A stretch of 64,000 bases of DNA from Bacillus sp. PK3_68 (GCF_003600835.1 NZ_NQYC01000001.1:1878001-1942000); one strand, 5' to 3'; shown: positions 24,413 through 33,268, counted from the first letter of the stretch. Numbers and translations are program-made. The notes: generated by a model not told the origin, from the sequence alone.

Positions 24413-25834
24413 ATGAAACATATTTTAATCGTTGAAGATGAATGGGAAGTTGCCCGGTTTTTAGCAAGATTGTTTGAATTAAAAGGATACAGAACAACAC
24501 ATGTGGAAAACGGCGATTGCTTTGATCAACTTGATGATTATTCTGTTTTTCAGCTTGCTTTTATCGATGTTCGTCTTCCCGATCGCAATGGCCTTGAAAT
24601 TCTACAATCATTAAAATTGAAAGCTCCTCAATGTGCCTGTGTTATTATGACTGGCTACGGTACAGTCAAAACAGCTGTAGACGCGATTAAAAACGGAGCA
24701 GCGGACTTTATCGAAAAACCCTTTGAGGACATTACAGCGATTGAGCAGCTTGCCGAGCGGCTGACCGACAGTTCTCCCAAAAATAACGAAGAAGCAGATT
24801 ATGCGGTTCTCGCCCGGCAGCTCGGCTATTTTCTGGGCACAAATTCTAAGATGCATCAATTATATGAGTTCGCTTATAAAATCGCTTCGAAAGATATTAC
24901 CATTTTAATAGAAGGCGAGACAGGCACTGGAAAAGAGGTGCTTGCAAATTATCTGCATGCGGCAAGCGAACGCAAGGAAAACCCATTTATCGGTATTAAC
25001 TGTGGGGCTATCTCTGAATCGCTGCTTGAAAGCGAACTATTCGGCCATGTAAAGGGAGCCTTCACCGGCGCGACCGCAGATCGGATTGGCTACTTCGAAG
25101 CTGCCTCTTCAGGGACTTTATTTCTTGATGAGATTGCAGAAGCAACCCCTGCTACTCAAGTAAAGCTATTGCGCGTTCTGGAAACGGGTGAGTTTATGAA
25201 AATCGGTGGTACGATTCCAAAGCGGACATCAGCACGCATTATTGCCGCTTCACACGTTAATTTGGAGGAAGCCGTTCGGCAAGGATCTTTTCGCGAAGAT
25301 TTATTATACCGTCTTGATGTAGTAAAGCTCATCATTCCGCCACTCAGAGAACGGCGAGAAGACATTCCCCTTCTTATTCAATCGCTCATTGAACAACTAA
25401 ATGCAAAAATAGTATTTGCCAAGGAAACGATTGATCGAATGGTTGAATATGATTGGCCCGGCAATATGAGAGAGCTTTCCAACGTAATCCGGCGCACTGC
25501 CGCTTTATCAAATGATGGCATGAACATCACTCCCGATTTGTTGCCGGGAAAGGTGAACGGCCAGCATCAATCCGCGTCGGTGCCCGTACAGGTTGCACCA
25601 GCCAATTTTCTTGATGAATGGCGCCAATTTGCCAGTAAAGTCGAACACGTATATAAGAGAGAAGATCCAATGCAGCTGAACGAGCTAATTAGGCAAATGA
25701 AAAATATGGAGAAAAAAACAGCAGCAGCAATCATTCATAATGTTTTAAAAGAAACAGCCGGCAATCGTGAACAAGCGGCTGCCCGACTTGGATTATCCAA
25801 ACGACAAATCCGCTATTACCTAAATGAAAAATAA
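24413..25834 (+). CDS. NtrC-family sigma-54 dependent response regulator
   Basis: This 473-residue protein has a receiver domain (phosphoacceptor Asp52 in AFIDVRLPD), an AAA+ domain (about 140-375) with GETGTGKE, intact GAFTGA, GTLFLDEIAEA and PLRERREDI, and a Fis-type helix-turn-helix at the C terminus (EQAAARLGLSKRQIRYYL). It needs SigL-containing RNA polymerase. The only sigma-54 promoter seen near it is upstream of the convergent adhA-aldehyde dehydrogenase operon, which also carries a symmetrical enhancer, so that operon is the probable target. Confidence 0.93.
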   Translation: MKHILIVEDEWEVARFLARLFELKGYRTTHVENGDCFDQLDDYSVFQLAFIDVRLPDRNGLEILQSLKLKAPQCACVIMTGYGTVKTAVDAIKNGAADFIEKPFEDITAIEQLAERLTDSSPKNNEEADYAVLARQLGYFLGTNSKMHQLYEFAYKIASKDITILIEGETGTGKEVLANYLHAASERKENPFIGINCGAISESLLESELFGHVKGAFTGATADRIGYFEAASSGTLFLDEIAEATPATQVKLLRVLETGEFMKIGGTIPKRTSARIIAASHVNLEEAVRQGSFREDLLYRLDVVKLIIPPLRERREDIPLLIQSLIEQLNAKIVFAKETIDRMVEYDWPGNMRELSNVIRRTAALSNDGMNITPDLLPGKVNGQHQSASVPVQVAPANFLDEWRQFASKVEHVYKREDPMQLNELIRQMKNMEKKTAAAIIHNVLKETAGNREQAAARLGLSKRQIRYYLNEK

Positions 25835-25867
25835 AAGCAGATGGCAGAATTTCTGCCATCTGCTTTT
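25833..25867 (+). terminator. Terminator of the two-component operon
   Basis: AAAAGCAGATGGCAGAA is immediately followed by its reverse complement; the stem is 17 bp and ends in TTTT. The stop codon of the regulator gene overlaps it. Confidence 0.85.
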
Positions 25868-25958
25868 AAGCTATTCACAAAAACATTTTTCAATCATCCT
25901 GATATATAGGATGCATGCTTTACCTGCCATGTCGAAGCGATGAAGTATAGGGACTGTA

Positions 25959-27476
25959 TTAGAAGAATCCAAGGGCATCCTCGCTGTAGCTGACGAGCAG
26001 GTTTTTCGTTTGCTGGTAATGAGACAACATCATCAAATGGTTCTCACGGCCAACGCCCGACATTTTGTAGCCGCCGAATGCCGCATGGGCCGGATACTGA
26101 TGATAACAGTTTGTCCAGACACGCCCTGCCTGAATGCTGCGGCCGAAGCGATAGGCCCGGTTCACGTGGCGAGACCAGACACCGGCGCCCAGCCCATACA
26201 GCGTATCATTGGCGATCTCCAGTGCTTCTTTTTCATCTTTAAAGGTGGTCACAGAAACGACCGGTCCAAAAATTTCTTCCTGGAAAATTCTCATGTTGTT
26301 CGCGCCTTTAAAGACCGTTGGTTTTACATAATACCCATTTTCAAAACCTGCGACCGTGTTTTTGCCGCCACCCACCAGGCATTCTGCTCCTTCCTGGTTG
26401 CCGATATCAATATAAGAAAGGATTTTCTCCATTTGCTCACTGGAAGCCTGGGCCCCCATCATCGTATCGGTATCAAGCGGATTGCCCGTCTTGATTTGCT
26501 TGACACGTTCAATCGCGCGCTCCATAAATTGATCGTAAATACTTTCATGAATCAATGCACGGGAAGGGCATGTACAAACTTCCCCTTGGTTTAAGGCAAA
26601 AAGCACAAAGCCTTCGATCGCTTTATTCAGGAAAGCATCATCTTTTTCCATGACGTCGTCAAAGAAAATGTTCGGTGATTTGCCTCCAAGTTCCAGGGTG
26701 ACAGGAATCAAATTTTGCGAAGCATACTGCATAATCAGGCGGCCCGTTGTCGTCTCGCCTGTAAAAGCAATTTTGGCAATGCGTTTATTAGAGGCGAGCG
26801 GCTTGCCGGCTTCGAACCCAAAGCCATTCACAATGTTTACGACTCCTGGAGGAAGCAGGTCCTGGATCAGTTCCATAAAGACTAAAATAGAAGCTGGCGT
26901 CTGTTCTGCCGGTTTTAGCACGACACAGTTGCCGGCCGCAAGGGCGGGAGCGAGCTTCCACACGCCCATAAGAAGCGGGAAGTTCCAAGGGATAATTTGG
27001 CCGACGACACCGAGCGGCTCATGGAAATGATACGCAACCGTGTCATCATCAATCTGGCTAAGCGATCCTTCCTGTGCACGGATCGCACCGGCAAAATAGC
27101 GGAAATGGTCAATCGCCAGCGGTAAATCGGCATTCAACGTTTCCCTTACGGCCTTTCCATTGTCCCATGTTTCGGCTACCGCCAGCCTTTCAAGGTTTTC
27201 TTCCAGGCGGTCGGCAATTTTATTTAAAATATTCGCTCGTTCGGCCACGGATGTCCGCCCCCAAGCATCTTTAGCCGCATGAGCTGCATCTAAGGCAAGT
27301 TCAATATCTTCTGCCTGCGAGCGAGCTACCTCGCAAAATACTTCCCCCGTCACCGGTGAAATATTTTCAAAGTACTGGCCGCCTACAGGCGCCTGCCATT
27401 CTCCATTAATAAAATTTTCATATCGTTTCTTAAAGGTTACTTTTGACCCTTCCTGGCCCGGATTTGCATAAATCAT
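25959..27476 (-). CDS. NAD-dependent aldehyde dehydrogenase, AcoD/ExaC type
   Basis: This 505-residue aldehyde dehydrogenase starts [20 protein letters not shown] and shows the general base segment [13 protein letters not shown] and the catalytic cysteine region [12 protein letters not shown]. The double Cys-Thr-Cys form and the C-terminal [17 protein letters not shown] are typical of the acetaldehyde dehydrogenases AcoD/ExaC. It lies downstream of a zinc alcohol dehydrogenase on the same strand, so the pair would convert an alcohol to an acid by way of the aldehyde. The AGGGGGAG site supports the start. A long reading frame on the opposite strand is its shadow. Confidence 0.92.
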   Translation of the reverse strand: MIYANPGQEGSKVTFKKRYENFINGEWQAPVGGQYFENISPVTGEVFCEVARSQAEDIELALDAAHAAKDAWGRTSVAERANILNKIADRLEENLERLAVAETWDNGKAVRETLNADLPLAIDHFRYFAGAIRAQEGSLSQIDDDTVAYHFHEPLGVVGQIIPWNFPLLMGVWKLAPALAAGNCVVLKPAEQTPASILVFMELIQDLLPPGVVNIVNGFGFEAGKPLASNKRIAKIAFTGETTTGRLIMQYASQNLIPVTLELGGKSPNIFFDDVMEKDDAFLNKAIEGFVLFALNQGEVCTCPSRALIHESIYDQFMERAIERVKQIKTGNPLDTDTMMGAQASSEQMEKILSYIDIGNQEGAECLVGGGKNTVAGFENGYYVKPTVFKGANNMRIFQEEIFGPVVSVTTFKDEKEALEIANDTLYGLGAGVWSRHVNRAYRFGRSIQAGRVWTNCYHQYPAHAAFGGYKMSGVGRENHLMMLSHYQQTKNLLVSYSEDALGFF

Positions 27477-27513
27477 TGCGGCTCCCCCTATCGCGATTTA
27501 CAGTCATCTATTG

Positions 27514-27533
27514 TAAAACTACTTTTCTCTTAA
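27514..27533. repeat. 20-bp exact repeat, copy 1
   Basis: The sequence TAAAACTACTTTTCTCTTAA occurs here, between adhA and the aldehyde dehydrogenase gene, and again at 33269-33288. Confidence 0.6.
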
Positions 27534-27536
27534 ATC

Positions 27537-28601
27537 TTACATCGTCAAGACAATACGCCCATTGATTTTTCCTTGGACCATCTTTTCAAACACTTCATTG
27601 ATTTGATCGAGCGGAGCGGTTTCAATTTGCGCTTTTACTTTTCCTCTTGCAGCAAAGTCTAGTGCTTCTTTCATATCCATGCGAGTACCAACAATCGATC
27701 CTTTTACTGACACGCCATTTAAAACTGTGTCAAAGATCGGAATTGGCAGTTCATCATTTGGAAGACCGACAACAACAAGCGTACCGCCGCGTTTTACAGA
27801 TTGATAAGCTTGCTCAAACGCTCTTTTTGTTACCGCTACGCTGACAGCTGCCTGAACGCCGCCTACACGGTTTTGAATCGCTTCGACTGGATTTTCTTGC
27901 ATGCCATTCACTGTTTCATCTGCGCCTAATTCTTTGGCGAGTACCAGCTTCTCATCTGCAATATCTACCGCCACTACGTTAAATCCCATTGCCTTCGCAT
28001 ACTGAAGAGCAATATGGCCCAGACCGCCAATACCATAGATCGCTACCCAGTCTCCCGGCTTAGCTCCTGATACTTTAAGTGCTTTGTATGTGGTTACTCC
28101 TGCGCACAAGATAGGGGCCGCTGCCACTGAGTCGAGCTCATCCGGTATCTTCGCCACATAATCTGCTGCAGCCAGACAGTATTCCGCGTAGCCTCCATCA
28201 ACAGAATAGCCTCCATTCTCTTGATTCGGACAAAGAGTCTCTTGCCCTTTCAAGCAATACTCGCATTCACCGCAAGCGGAATACAGCCAAGGGATCCCTA
28301 CGCGGTCTCCCACTTTTAAAGTCGTGACCCCTTCACCAACCGCTTCGACTACACCCACTCCTTCATGTCCGGGAATAAGCGGCAGCTTTGGTTTTACCGG
28401 CCAGTCACCATGAGCTGCATGCAAATCTGTATGGCACACGCCGCACGCCTCCATTTTTACGAGTGCTTCTCCAGGCCCCGGCTTAGGCTTTGATACAGTT
28501 TTCACTTCTAAATCTTGTTTAAATTCATTGACCACAGCAGCTTTCATAACACTTGTCCCTTTGTCCACCTTTTTAACTTCTTCTACGACTGTTTCTTTCA
28601 T
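27537..28601 (-). CDS. adhA: Zinc-dependent alcohol dehydrogenase AdhA type
   Basis: This 354-residue medium-chain alcohol dehydrogenase has the catalytic zinc ligands in [15 protein letters not shown] and [12 protein letters not shown], the four structural zinc cysteines in [15 protein letters not shown], and the NAD fold [14 protein letters not shown]. It has an 18-residue charged N-terminal extension before the usual MKAAVVNEF start; the upstream ATG is supported by AAAGGGGG, whereas the inner ATG has a poor site. It probably oxidises ethanol or another primary alcohol and shares an operon with the aldehyde dehydrogenase, behind a sigma-54 promoter. Confidence 0.92.
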   Translation of the reverse strand: MKETVVEEVKKVDKGTSVMKAAVVNEFKQDLEVKTVSKPKPGPGEALVKMEACGVCHTDLHAAHGDWPVKPKLPLIPGHEGVGVVEAVGEGVTTLKVGDRVGIPWLYSACGECEYCLKGQETLCPNQENGGYSVDGGYAEYCLAAADYVAKIPDELDSVAAAPILCAGVTTYKALKVSGAKPGDWVAIYGIGGLGHIALQYAKAMGFNVVAVDIADEKLVLAKELGADETVNGMQENPVEAIQNRVGGVQAAVSVAVTKRAFEQAYQSVKRGGTLVVVGLPNDELPIPIFDTVLNGVSVKGSIVGTRMDMKEALDFAARGKVKAQIETAPLDQINEVFEKMVQGKINGRIVLTM

Positions 28602-28639
28602 GAAAAATCCCCCTTTGTCTGATTATTCAGTTTTATAAT

Positions 28640-28655
28640 TGCAAGGAACATGCCA
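28640..28655 (-). promoter_or_regulatory. Sigma-54 (SigL) -24/-12 promoter of the adhA operon
   Basis: On the minus strand TGGCATGTTCCTTGCA fits the -24/-12 consensus with GG and GC 10 nt apart. It lies about 40 nt before the adhA start codon. Confidence 0.88.
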
Positions 28656-28694
28656 GCTAAAAATCGTTGTTTTTGCCGCTTATTTTATAAAAAA

Positions 28695-28753
28695 AGCCGT
28701 ATTTTTGTCTCTTTGGGCCGTTTTTACGGCTATGCTTTGACAAAAAAACGGCT
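28695..28753. promoter_or_regulatory. Nested symmetrical enhancer upstream of adhA
   Basis: Outer arms AGCCGTATTTTTGTC (28695-28709) and GACAAAAAAACGGCT (28739-28753) are reverse complements with one mismatch. Inside them GCCG (28717-28720) and CGGC (28727-28730) form a second dyad. Both share nearly the same centre (about 28724). The array is about 95 bp upstream of the predicted transcription start, as expected for an NtrC-type activator. Confidence 0.75.
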
Positions 28754-28931
28754 GCTATCATCCTTACTCAAAAGGCTTGGTTAAAGATGAATGTTATTTT
28801 TTCCCTAGTGATTATAGCGGGAGCAGCCAGTCCCGGAAAAACCGAACCTACAGAAGCTCATTTACCTCGTGTGGAAAGCATTTGATTGCAGTAAAACTTA
28901 ACAATCCAGTCTAACTCTAACGGGCCCCATC

Positions 28932-28968
28932 AAAAAACAGTCCCACCATCGTTATGGCAGAACTGTCT
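28932..28968 (-). terminator. Terminator downstream of the TerD remnant
   Basis: On the minus strand ACAGTTCTGCC pairs, with G-U pairs, with GGTGGGACTGT, and TTTTTT follows. It lies 19 nt after the remnant's stop. Confidence 0.65.
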
Positions 28969-28986
28969 TCTCTTTTGTTACCCTAA

Positions 28987-29146
28987 TTATCCAAAATACT
29001 TATCGCAGTCTTCTTCCTCTTTACATTTAATCGGCCCTACATCCATTCGAAAATTCCCATCCCAGTCCCATCCAATCAATACTTTGTTGACCCCTGGGTT
29101 ATTTTTAGTTATGTCTAACTTTTGCCCCTTTATTAACGACCCCCAT
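28987..29146 (-). pseudogene. Frameshifted, truncated TerD-family gene
   Basis: The ATG at 29146 has a GGGAG site, but its frame ends after 13 codons. Removing one G from the G5 run right after the ATG gives a single 52-codon frame beginning MGSLIKGQKLDITKNNPGVN and continuing KVLIGWDWDG. This is the N-terminal signature of TerD/stress proteins (KGQKVDLTK, NPG, GLGWD). The reading then diverges into a short cysteine-containing tail and a stop, so most of the 190-residue domain is missing. A terminator follows it. It is either a decayed gene or a sequence error plus truncation. Confidence 0.7.
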
Positions 29147-29189
29147 ATTAACTCCCTTTCCCTTCAATCATTTAATCAAGTAATGAATG

Positions 29190-29924
29190 TTACTGTTTTT
29201 CTACTTTTTTTAATGCCTCTTCATCAACGACCACTGTTACATTCGGATGTGCCAGCAAAGCCGAGGCCGGAAAGCTCTCGTTCGCTTCCTCTGTCAGCAG
29301 TTGAACCATTGCCTCTGCTTTTGATTCTCCTGAAACGAGCAATACAATTTCTTTCGCGCGCATGATTGTTTGAATGCCCATAGTAAGTGCCTGTGTTGGC
29401 ACCTCAGCTAGACTAGAGAAATAACGGGCATTTGCTTTTCTTGTGGATTCATCAAGCGTTACCACATGAGTGATTGAATGGAAAGGAGTACCTGGTTCAT
29501 TAAAACCGATATGCCCATTTCCTCCGATACCGAGCACCTGCAAATCAATATCCCCTGCTTCTCTAATTGACTGCTCGTACTGAAGACATTCCTCCTGTAA
29601 GTCCTTCGCTTCTCCATTCGGCAAATGGATATTTTCCTCCGGTATATCAATATGATCAAACAATTGGTGCTTCATATACGTATAGTAGCTATTTCGGTCT
29701 GTCCGTGGCAGACCGGCATATTCATCAAGGTTAAATGTTGTAATATGTTTATAGCTTGTTCCGGCTGTACGATGATCAGCCACTAATCGCTCGTACATTC
29801 CTTCAGGGGTTCCTCCTGTAGCAAGCCCTAATACCATTTGCGGATTTTGTTTTACTTTTTTTAATACAATCCTGGCAGCTGTTTCACTTAGTTCTCGGTA
29901 ATCTTTTACTTTGATTATGTTCAT
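29190..29924 (-). CDS. nagB: Glucosamine-6-phosphate deaminase NagB
   Basis: This 244-residue enzyme converts glucosamine 6-phosphate to fructose 6-phosphate and ammonia. Family motifs are LATGGTPEGMYERL for phosphate binding, TFNLDEYAGL with the catalytic aspartate, and LGIGGNGHIGFNEPGTPF. The length is normal for the Bacillus type. No nagA or nagR is adjacent, so it is transcribed alone. The AAAGGAG site is strong, and a long hairpin lies just upstream. Confidence 0.95.
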   Translation of the reverse strand: MNIIKVKDYRELSETAARIVLKKVKQNPQMVLGLATGGTPEGMYERLVADHRTAGTSYKHITTFNLDEYAGLPRTDRNSYYTYMKHQLFDHIDIPEENIHLPNGEAKDLQEECLQYEQSIREAGDIDLQVLGIGGNGHIGFNEPGTPFHSITHVVTLDESTRKANARYFSSLAEVPTQALTMGIQTIMRAKEIVLLVSGESKAEAMVQLLTEEANESFPASALLAHPNVTVVVDEEALKKVEKQ

Positions 29925-29950
29925 AACATGGTACTCCTTTAAAAATATAA

Positions 29951-29984
29951 AAATAAAACGATGGCTCTATACATCGTTTTATTT
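29951..29984 (-). promoter_or_regulatory. Hairpin or operator palindrome in the nagB leader
   Basis: AAATAAAACGATG and CATCGTTTTATTT form a perfect 13-bp inverted repeat with an 8-nt loop, directly before the nagB ribosome binding site. On the minus strand it is followed by a U-rich stretch. It could be an attenuator or a dimeric repressor site. Confidence 0.55.
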
Positions 29985-30205
29985 ATTTTTACCATATCCC
30001 TGACAAATAAGCTATCGCTTCAGCGCCTTTTTAACTTAATACATCACCCTTCAACTATAAAAGGTAGATAAACCGTTTCTCTCACCGAGTATAAAATTGC
30101 ATTATTTTGCTTTGATATTCTCTAAAGCATTGGCCGCGCAAATTAACAATAGCGATGGGAGCGAGGAAATCGTCGCATCCCGGAGGAGCTTAATCAGGCA
30201 TAGTC

Positions 30206-30246
30206 AAAGAGCCTGCTGTGATAAATGTCTCCACAACAGGCTCTTT
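30206..30246 (-). terminator. Hairpin after the S66 peptidase gene
   Basis: AAAGAGCCTG pairs with CAGGCTCTTT. The U-tract is weak on the minus strand. Confidence 0.6.
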
Positions 30247-30264
30247 CATACCATTGTATATAAC

Positions 30265-31242
30265 TTACGCTCCGTAAATAATAATTTCAGCCTTGCCATT
30301 TTGTGCCGCAATCTCCGCTTGGCCACCAATTGGCAATGTAGCCATTGGGTCTGTATGACCAAAACTAACATTCAGCAATACAGGAATTCCAGCAAGTTCC
30401 GGCTTATTTTTCAGCAGCGAAATGAGGGCAGATTCGGTCACATCGGACTCTTTTTGAAAACGCCCAATCAACACAGCTTTCAATTCCTTCGCTTCAGGTA
30501 AATGAAGGATTGACTGCAGATCGCGGTCAAACTTCATTAAATGAGTTTCATTATCATCTTCAATAAACAATACTGCTCCTTTTAAAGAAGGCATAAACTC
30601 TGTTCCTTGCAGCAAATTCAACGTGCAAAGATTACCGCCAATTAGCCGTCCCTCTGCTCGCCCTTCTGTGATAATAACAGGTCCTTCATTTGGATAATAT
30701 GTACGGTCTTCTTGTTCCAAGTACCATTTATCGTCACTCCATGTTTCAGGAGTTTCTAATTCGAAGGGCGCATCATTCGTTAAAGCAGTCAGCATGCCTT
30801 GAATGGTGTAATCTGCCATATACTTCATGCCAAACGTAGAAAAATGGGGTCCAGAATAGGTAATTAAACCGGTTTGTCTATAGATGGCCAGCTGAAGTGC
30901 TGTAATATCGCTATACCCGATGAGGATTTTAGGATTGTTTCTAATGAGCTCATAATCAATGTGGGCAAGGAGCTGGTTCGCATTGTATCCTCCGATTGCC
31001 GTAAAAATCGCTTTTACGGCCGGATCGCGAAATGCTTCATGCAAGTCTTCTATTCTATTTTCAACCGATGTAGAAAATACAAGGTCATGCTCATCAACAT
31101 GGCGGCCAAAGGTAACGCGAAAACCTAATTGTTCGAGTCGTTCTTTGGCCAGCTCTACCTGCTTTCCTTTTACAATCGCCATGCTCATTGATGGAGCAAT
31201 CACCCGAATTTCATCTCCGGGCTGTAAACGCGGTGGCTGCAT
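30265..31242 (-). CDS. S66 family peptidase (LD-carboxypeptidase/MccF-like)
   Basis: This 325-residue serine peptidase has nucleophile Ser111 in IGYSDITAL, with the partner residues expected in VLFIEDDNE and VSFGHTDP. The family includes LD-carboxypeptidases that trim muropeptides and MccF enzymes that cleave microcin C-like toxins; the sequence alone does not decide. The start at 31242 was chosen because GGAGGGAAG stands 8 nt before it, while the upstream in-frame ATG at 31269 has none. It follows a GlcG/HbpS gene by 35 nt on the same strand, suggesting an operon. Confidence 0.85.
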   Translation of the reverse strand: MQPPRLQPGDEIRVIAPSMSMAIVKGKQVELAKERLEQLGFRVTFGRHVDEHDLVFSTSVENRIEDLHEAFRDPAVKAIFTAIGGYNANQLLAHIDYELIRNNPKILIGYSDITALQLAIYRQTGLITYSGPHFSTFGMKYMADYTIQGMLTALTNDAPFELETPETWSDDKWYLEQEDRTYYPNEGPVIITEGRAEGRLIGGNLCTLNLLQGTEFMPSLKGAVLFIEDDNETHLMKFDRDLQSILHLPEAKELKAVLIGRFQKESDVTESALISLLKNKPELAGIPVLLNVSFGHTDPMATLPIGGQAEIAAQNGKAEIIIYGA

Positions 31243-31277
31243 TTTTCTTCCCTCCATATTTGTTGCCATGTTCTTTT

Positions 31278-31700
31278 TTACTCAGTTATCAAGCCAAGTG
31301 CCGCTTCACAGCAAGCTTGATCTTGCTCGGTCGAACCGCCGCTTACTCCAATTCCGCCTGCTAGATCTTCTCCACAACGTACAGGATAGCCGCCGCCGAA
31401 CACGGTAAGCCGCTTTGTATGAACAATACCGGTTTTTAAAGACGGCTTGTCTTTAATTACATCATACCATTCATGCGTAGGCCGGCCAAATGCAGCAGCT
31501 GTATAGGCTTTATCCTGGGCGATTTCAATACTTAATAGCGGCGCCCGATCCATTCTAGAAAAAGCTAATAAATTGCCTCCTGCATCCATAATCGCTACGT
31601 TAATAGCAATGCCAAGCTCTCTTGCTTTTTCCTTGGCGGCCTCCACCATCCGCTCAGCCAGATCGCTCGAAATTGTTTTTTGTTCAATAAACATTCCCAT
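31278..31700 (-). CDS. GlcG/HbpS family (DUF336) protein
   Basis: This protein of about 140 residues belongs to the GlcG/HbpS family, with segments AINVAIMDAGGNLLAFSRMD, AAFGRPT and GGYPVRCGEDLAGGIGVSGG. Members bind heme or occur in glycolate and diol utilisation clusters; the function is often undefined. The ATG at 31700 has AGGGG at proper spacing, better than the ATG at 31709, which directly abuts the site. It is probably cotranscribed with the S66 peptidase. Confidence 0.85.
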   Translation of the reverse strand: MGMFIEQKTISSDLAERMVEAAKEKARELGIAINVAIMDAGGNLLAFSRMDRAPLLSIEIAQDKAYTAAAFGRPTHEWYDVIKDKPSLKTGIVHTKRLTVFGGGYPVRCGEDLAGGIGVSGGSTEQDQACCEAALGLITE

Positions 31701-31737
31701 ATCTTCCATCCCCTTTCCCTATCAATAAAAAATTAAG

Positions 31738-31763
31738 AAAAGACGGCACATTGGCCGCCTTTT
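31738..31763 (-). terminator. Weak terminator of the small gene at 31762
   Basis: A short GC-rich stem (GGCGGC with GCCGTC, one mismatch) is followed by TTTTC on the minus strand. It overlaps the stop codon. Confidence 0.4.
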
Positions 31764-31911
31764 ACCTGCTATGTACGTTTTCCTTGTACATTTCCTGCAT
31801 TCTTTCTTTAATTATGTGCATAACTTTTTCAACCTTACTGTCATCCCGATAAGCTTCTTCATAAGCTTCCTGCATGAGCAACAATAACTGTTTCTGTTCT
31901 TGCACTTTCAT
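31762..31911 (-). CDS. Small hypothetical protein, 49 aa (paralogue of the gene at 20135)
   Basis: ATG follows an AGAAGGATG context. The product MKVQEQKQLLLLMQEAYEEA and its continuation form two amphipathic helices joined at RDDSK. It aligns without gaps over about 35 residues with the 45-residue protein encoded at 20135-20272. Function unknown. Both genes stand alone and face the same way. Confidence 0.7.
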   Translation of the reverse strand: MKVQEQKQLLLLMQEAYEEAYRDDSKVEKVMHIIKERMQEMYKENVHSR

Positions 31912-32031
31912 CCTTCTTTTACCTCGATTGTCCAATAGATTTCTTTCTCATAAAACAAATTTATCATACTATAAAATTGCTAATCTTCCAAGAGAAAAGC
32001 AAATTATTTCCTTTTGTGTAACAATTGCAGC

Positions 32032-32068
32032 AGGAGGAGCTGAACAGTCCATCTGTTCAGCTCCTCCT
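32032..32068. terminator. Perfect 16-bp hairpin after the SLH-CAP gene
   Basis: AGGAGGAGCTGAACAG and CTGTTCAGCTCCTCCT flank a 5-nt loop. There is no U-tract on the minus strand, so termination would depend on the stem alone. Confidence 0.5.
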
Positions 32069-32091
32069 TGCCGTAATGAAAATTGTGATGT

Positions 32092-33153
32092 TTATCGCTT
32101 TACGAACATCTGAGTGTAATAAATGCCATAATCGCCGCCCTTGGCAATCCCAATTCCCATTTCTTTGTAATTGGGATTTAAAATGTTGGCGCGATGGCCG
32201 GGACTGTTCATCCAGCCTTCCATAACGGCTTCTGCTGTACTGTAACCAGCAGCAATATTTTCCCCGGCAAATGTGTAGTTAATGCTGAATTGATCCATCA
32301 TTTCGAATGGACTTCCATATGTGGGAGAAGTATGGTCAAAATAGTTGTTTTTCACCATGTCTTCTGATTTTAGCTGGGCTACCTTCGCCACATCATTGGC
32401 ATACTGCAACGATCCTACTCCTGCTTTCGCTCGTTCTTGGTTGACAAGCCCTAAAATTTGCTTTGCGATTTCAGAATGAGTACCCGTAACTGACTGATGA
32501 TCGAGCGGCTGCGGATTCGTCAGTTCCTCATTTTGATCATTTGGCTGATGATGCTTCAGAACATTACTAATAAAGACAGCAAGCTGTCCTCTCGTTACTT
32601 TCCCGTTCGGTGAGAAGGTAGTAGCTGATGTTCCAGAAGTAATTCCTGCTCCTGCAAGAGTTCCAATATACTCAGCTGCCCAATGGCCCTCCGGTACATC
32701 GGTAAAATTCGAACCTTTAGCCCTAGGTAAATTAAATGCTGTTACCATAATTTTTGCTAACTCTGCTCTTGTAAGCGTGCGATTTGGATAGAAGCTCTCT
32801 GCTTTAGAAAATACGCCCCGTTGTGTGAGAGCAGCAATATAAGGATAAGCAGCTGTTCCAGAAGGTGAAATATCTTGAAAACTTGTTGTGCTGGATTGTC
32901 CTGGCTTAATCTGAAGCGCCCGTCCAATGAAAATGGCACTCTGTGCCCGAGTTACCGGTTCACCTGCTCGAAAGGTCCCATCTTTGAATCCAGTGATGAT
33001 TCCCTCATTAGCCATTTTTTCGATTTGCGGGTATGCCCAATATCCGCTGGAAATATCACTAAAAGGATTGGCTGCATCTGCAGGAGATGTCCAAATACTG
33101 CCCGAAAGAATCAATGCGGCGGCGGCTGTTCCCATTTTTTTTGATAGTTTCAT
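32092..33153 (-). CDS. Secreted SLH-domain protein with CAP (SCP/PR-1) domain
   Basis: This 353-residue exoprotein has a signal peptide (cleavage near PADAA, about residue 28), three SLH repeats (about 29-200), a short linker, then a CAP/YkwD-like domain (about 230-353). SLH motifs are FSDISSGYWAYPQIE, FQDISPSGTAAYPYI and FTDVPEGHWAAEYI. The CAP part shows QERAKAGV, NYFDHTSP, GENIA and MNSPGHRANIL. SLH domains anchor proteins to pyruvylated cell-wall polymer. The role of bacterial CAP domains is uncertain. Confidence 0.93.
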   Translation of the reverse strand: MKLSKKMGTAAAALILSGSIWTSPADAANPFSDISSGYWAYPQIEKMANEGIITGFKDGTFRAGEPVTRAQSAIFIGRALQIKPGQSSTTSFQDISPSGTAAYPYIAALTQRGVFSKAESFYPNRTLTRAELAKIMVTAFNLPRAKGSNFTDVPEGHWAAEYIGTLAGAGITSGTSATTFSPNGKVTRGQLAVFISNVLKHHQPNDQNEELTNPQPLDHQSVTGTHSEIAKQILGLVNQERAKAGVGSLQYANDVAKVAQLKSEDMVKNNYFDHTSPTYGSPFEMMDQFSINYTFAGENIAAGYSTAEAVMEGWMNSPGHRANILNPNYKEMGIGIAKGGDYGIYYTQMFVKR

Positions 33154-33268
33154 AAGTTTACACCTCTGCTAAATAAGTGATTTGCTTTTCATCCGGCCTA
33201 TTATATCAATTTCTCCCGTTCATCTCATCGCCTGATTGACCTATTATCCATATTAAAAAAGTACGTTA

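Noticed and set aside
26010-26594. 194-codon open frame on the plus strand
   Set aside because: It lies antisense within the aldehyde dehydrogenase gene, whose catalytic motifs are all on the minus strand; it has no ribosome binding site and no recognisable domain.
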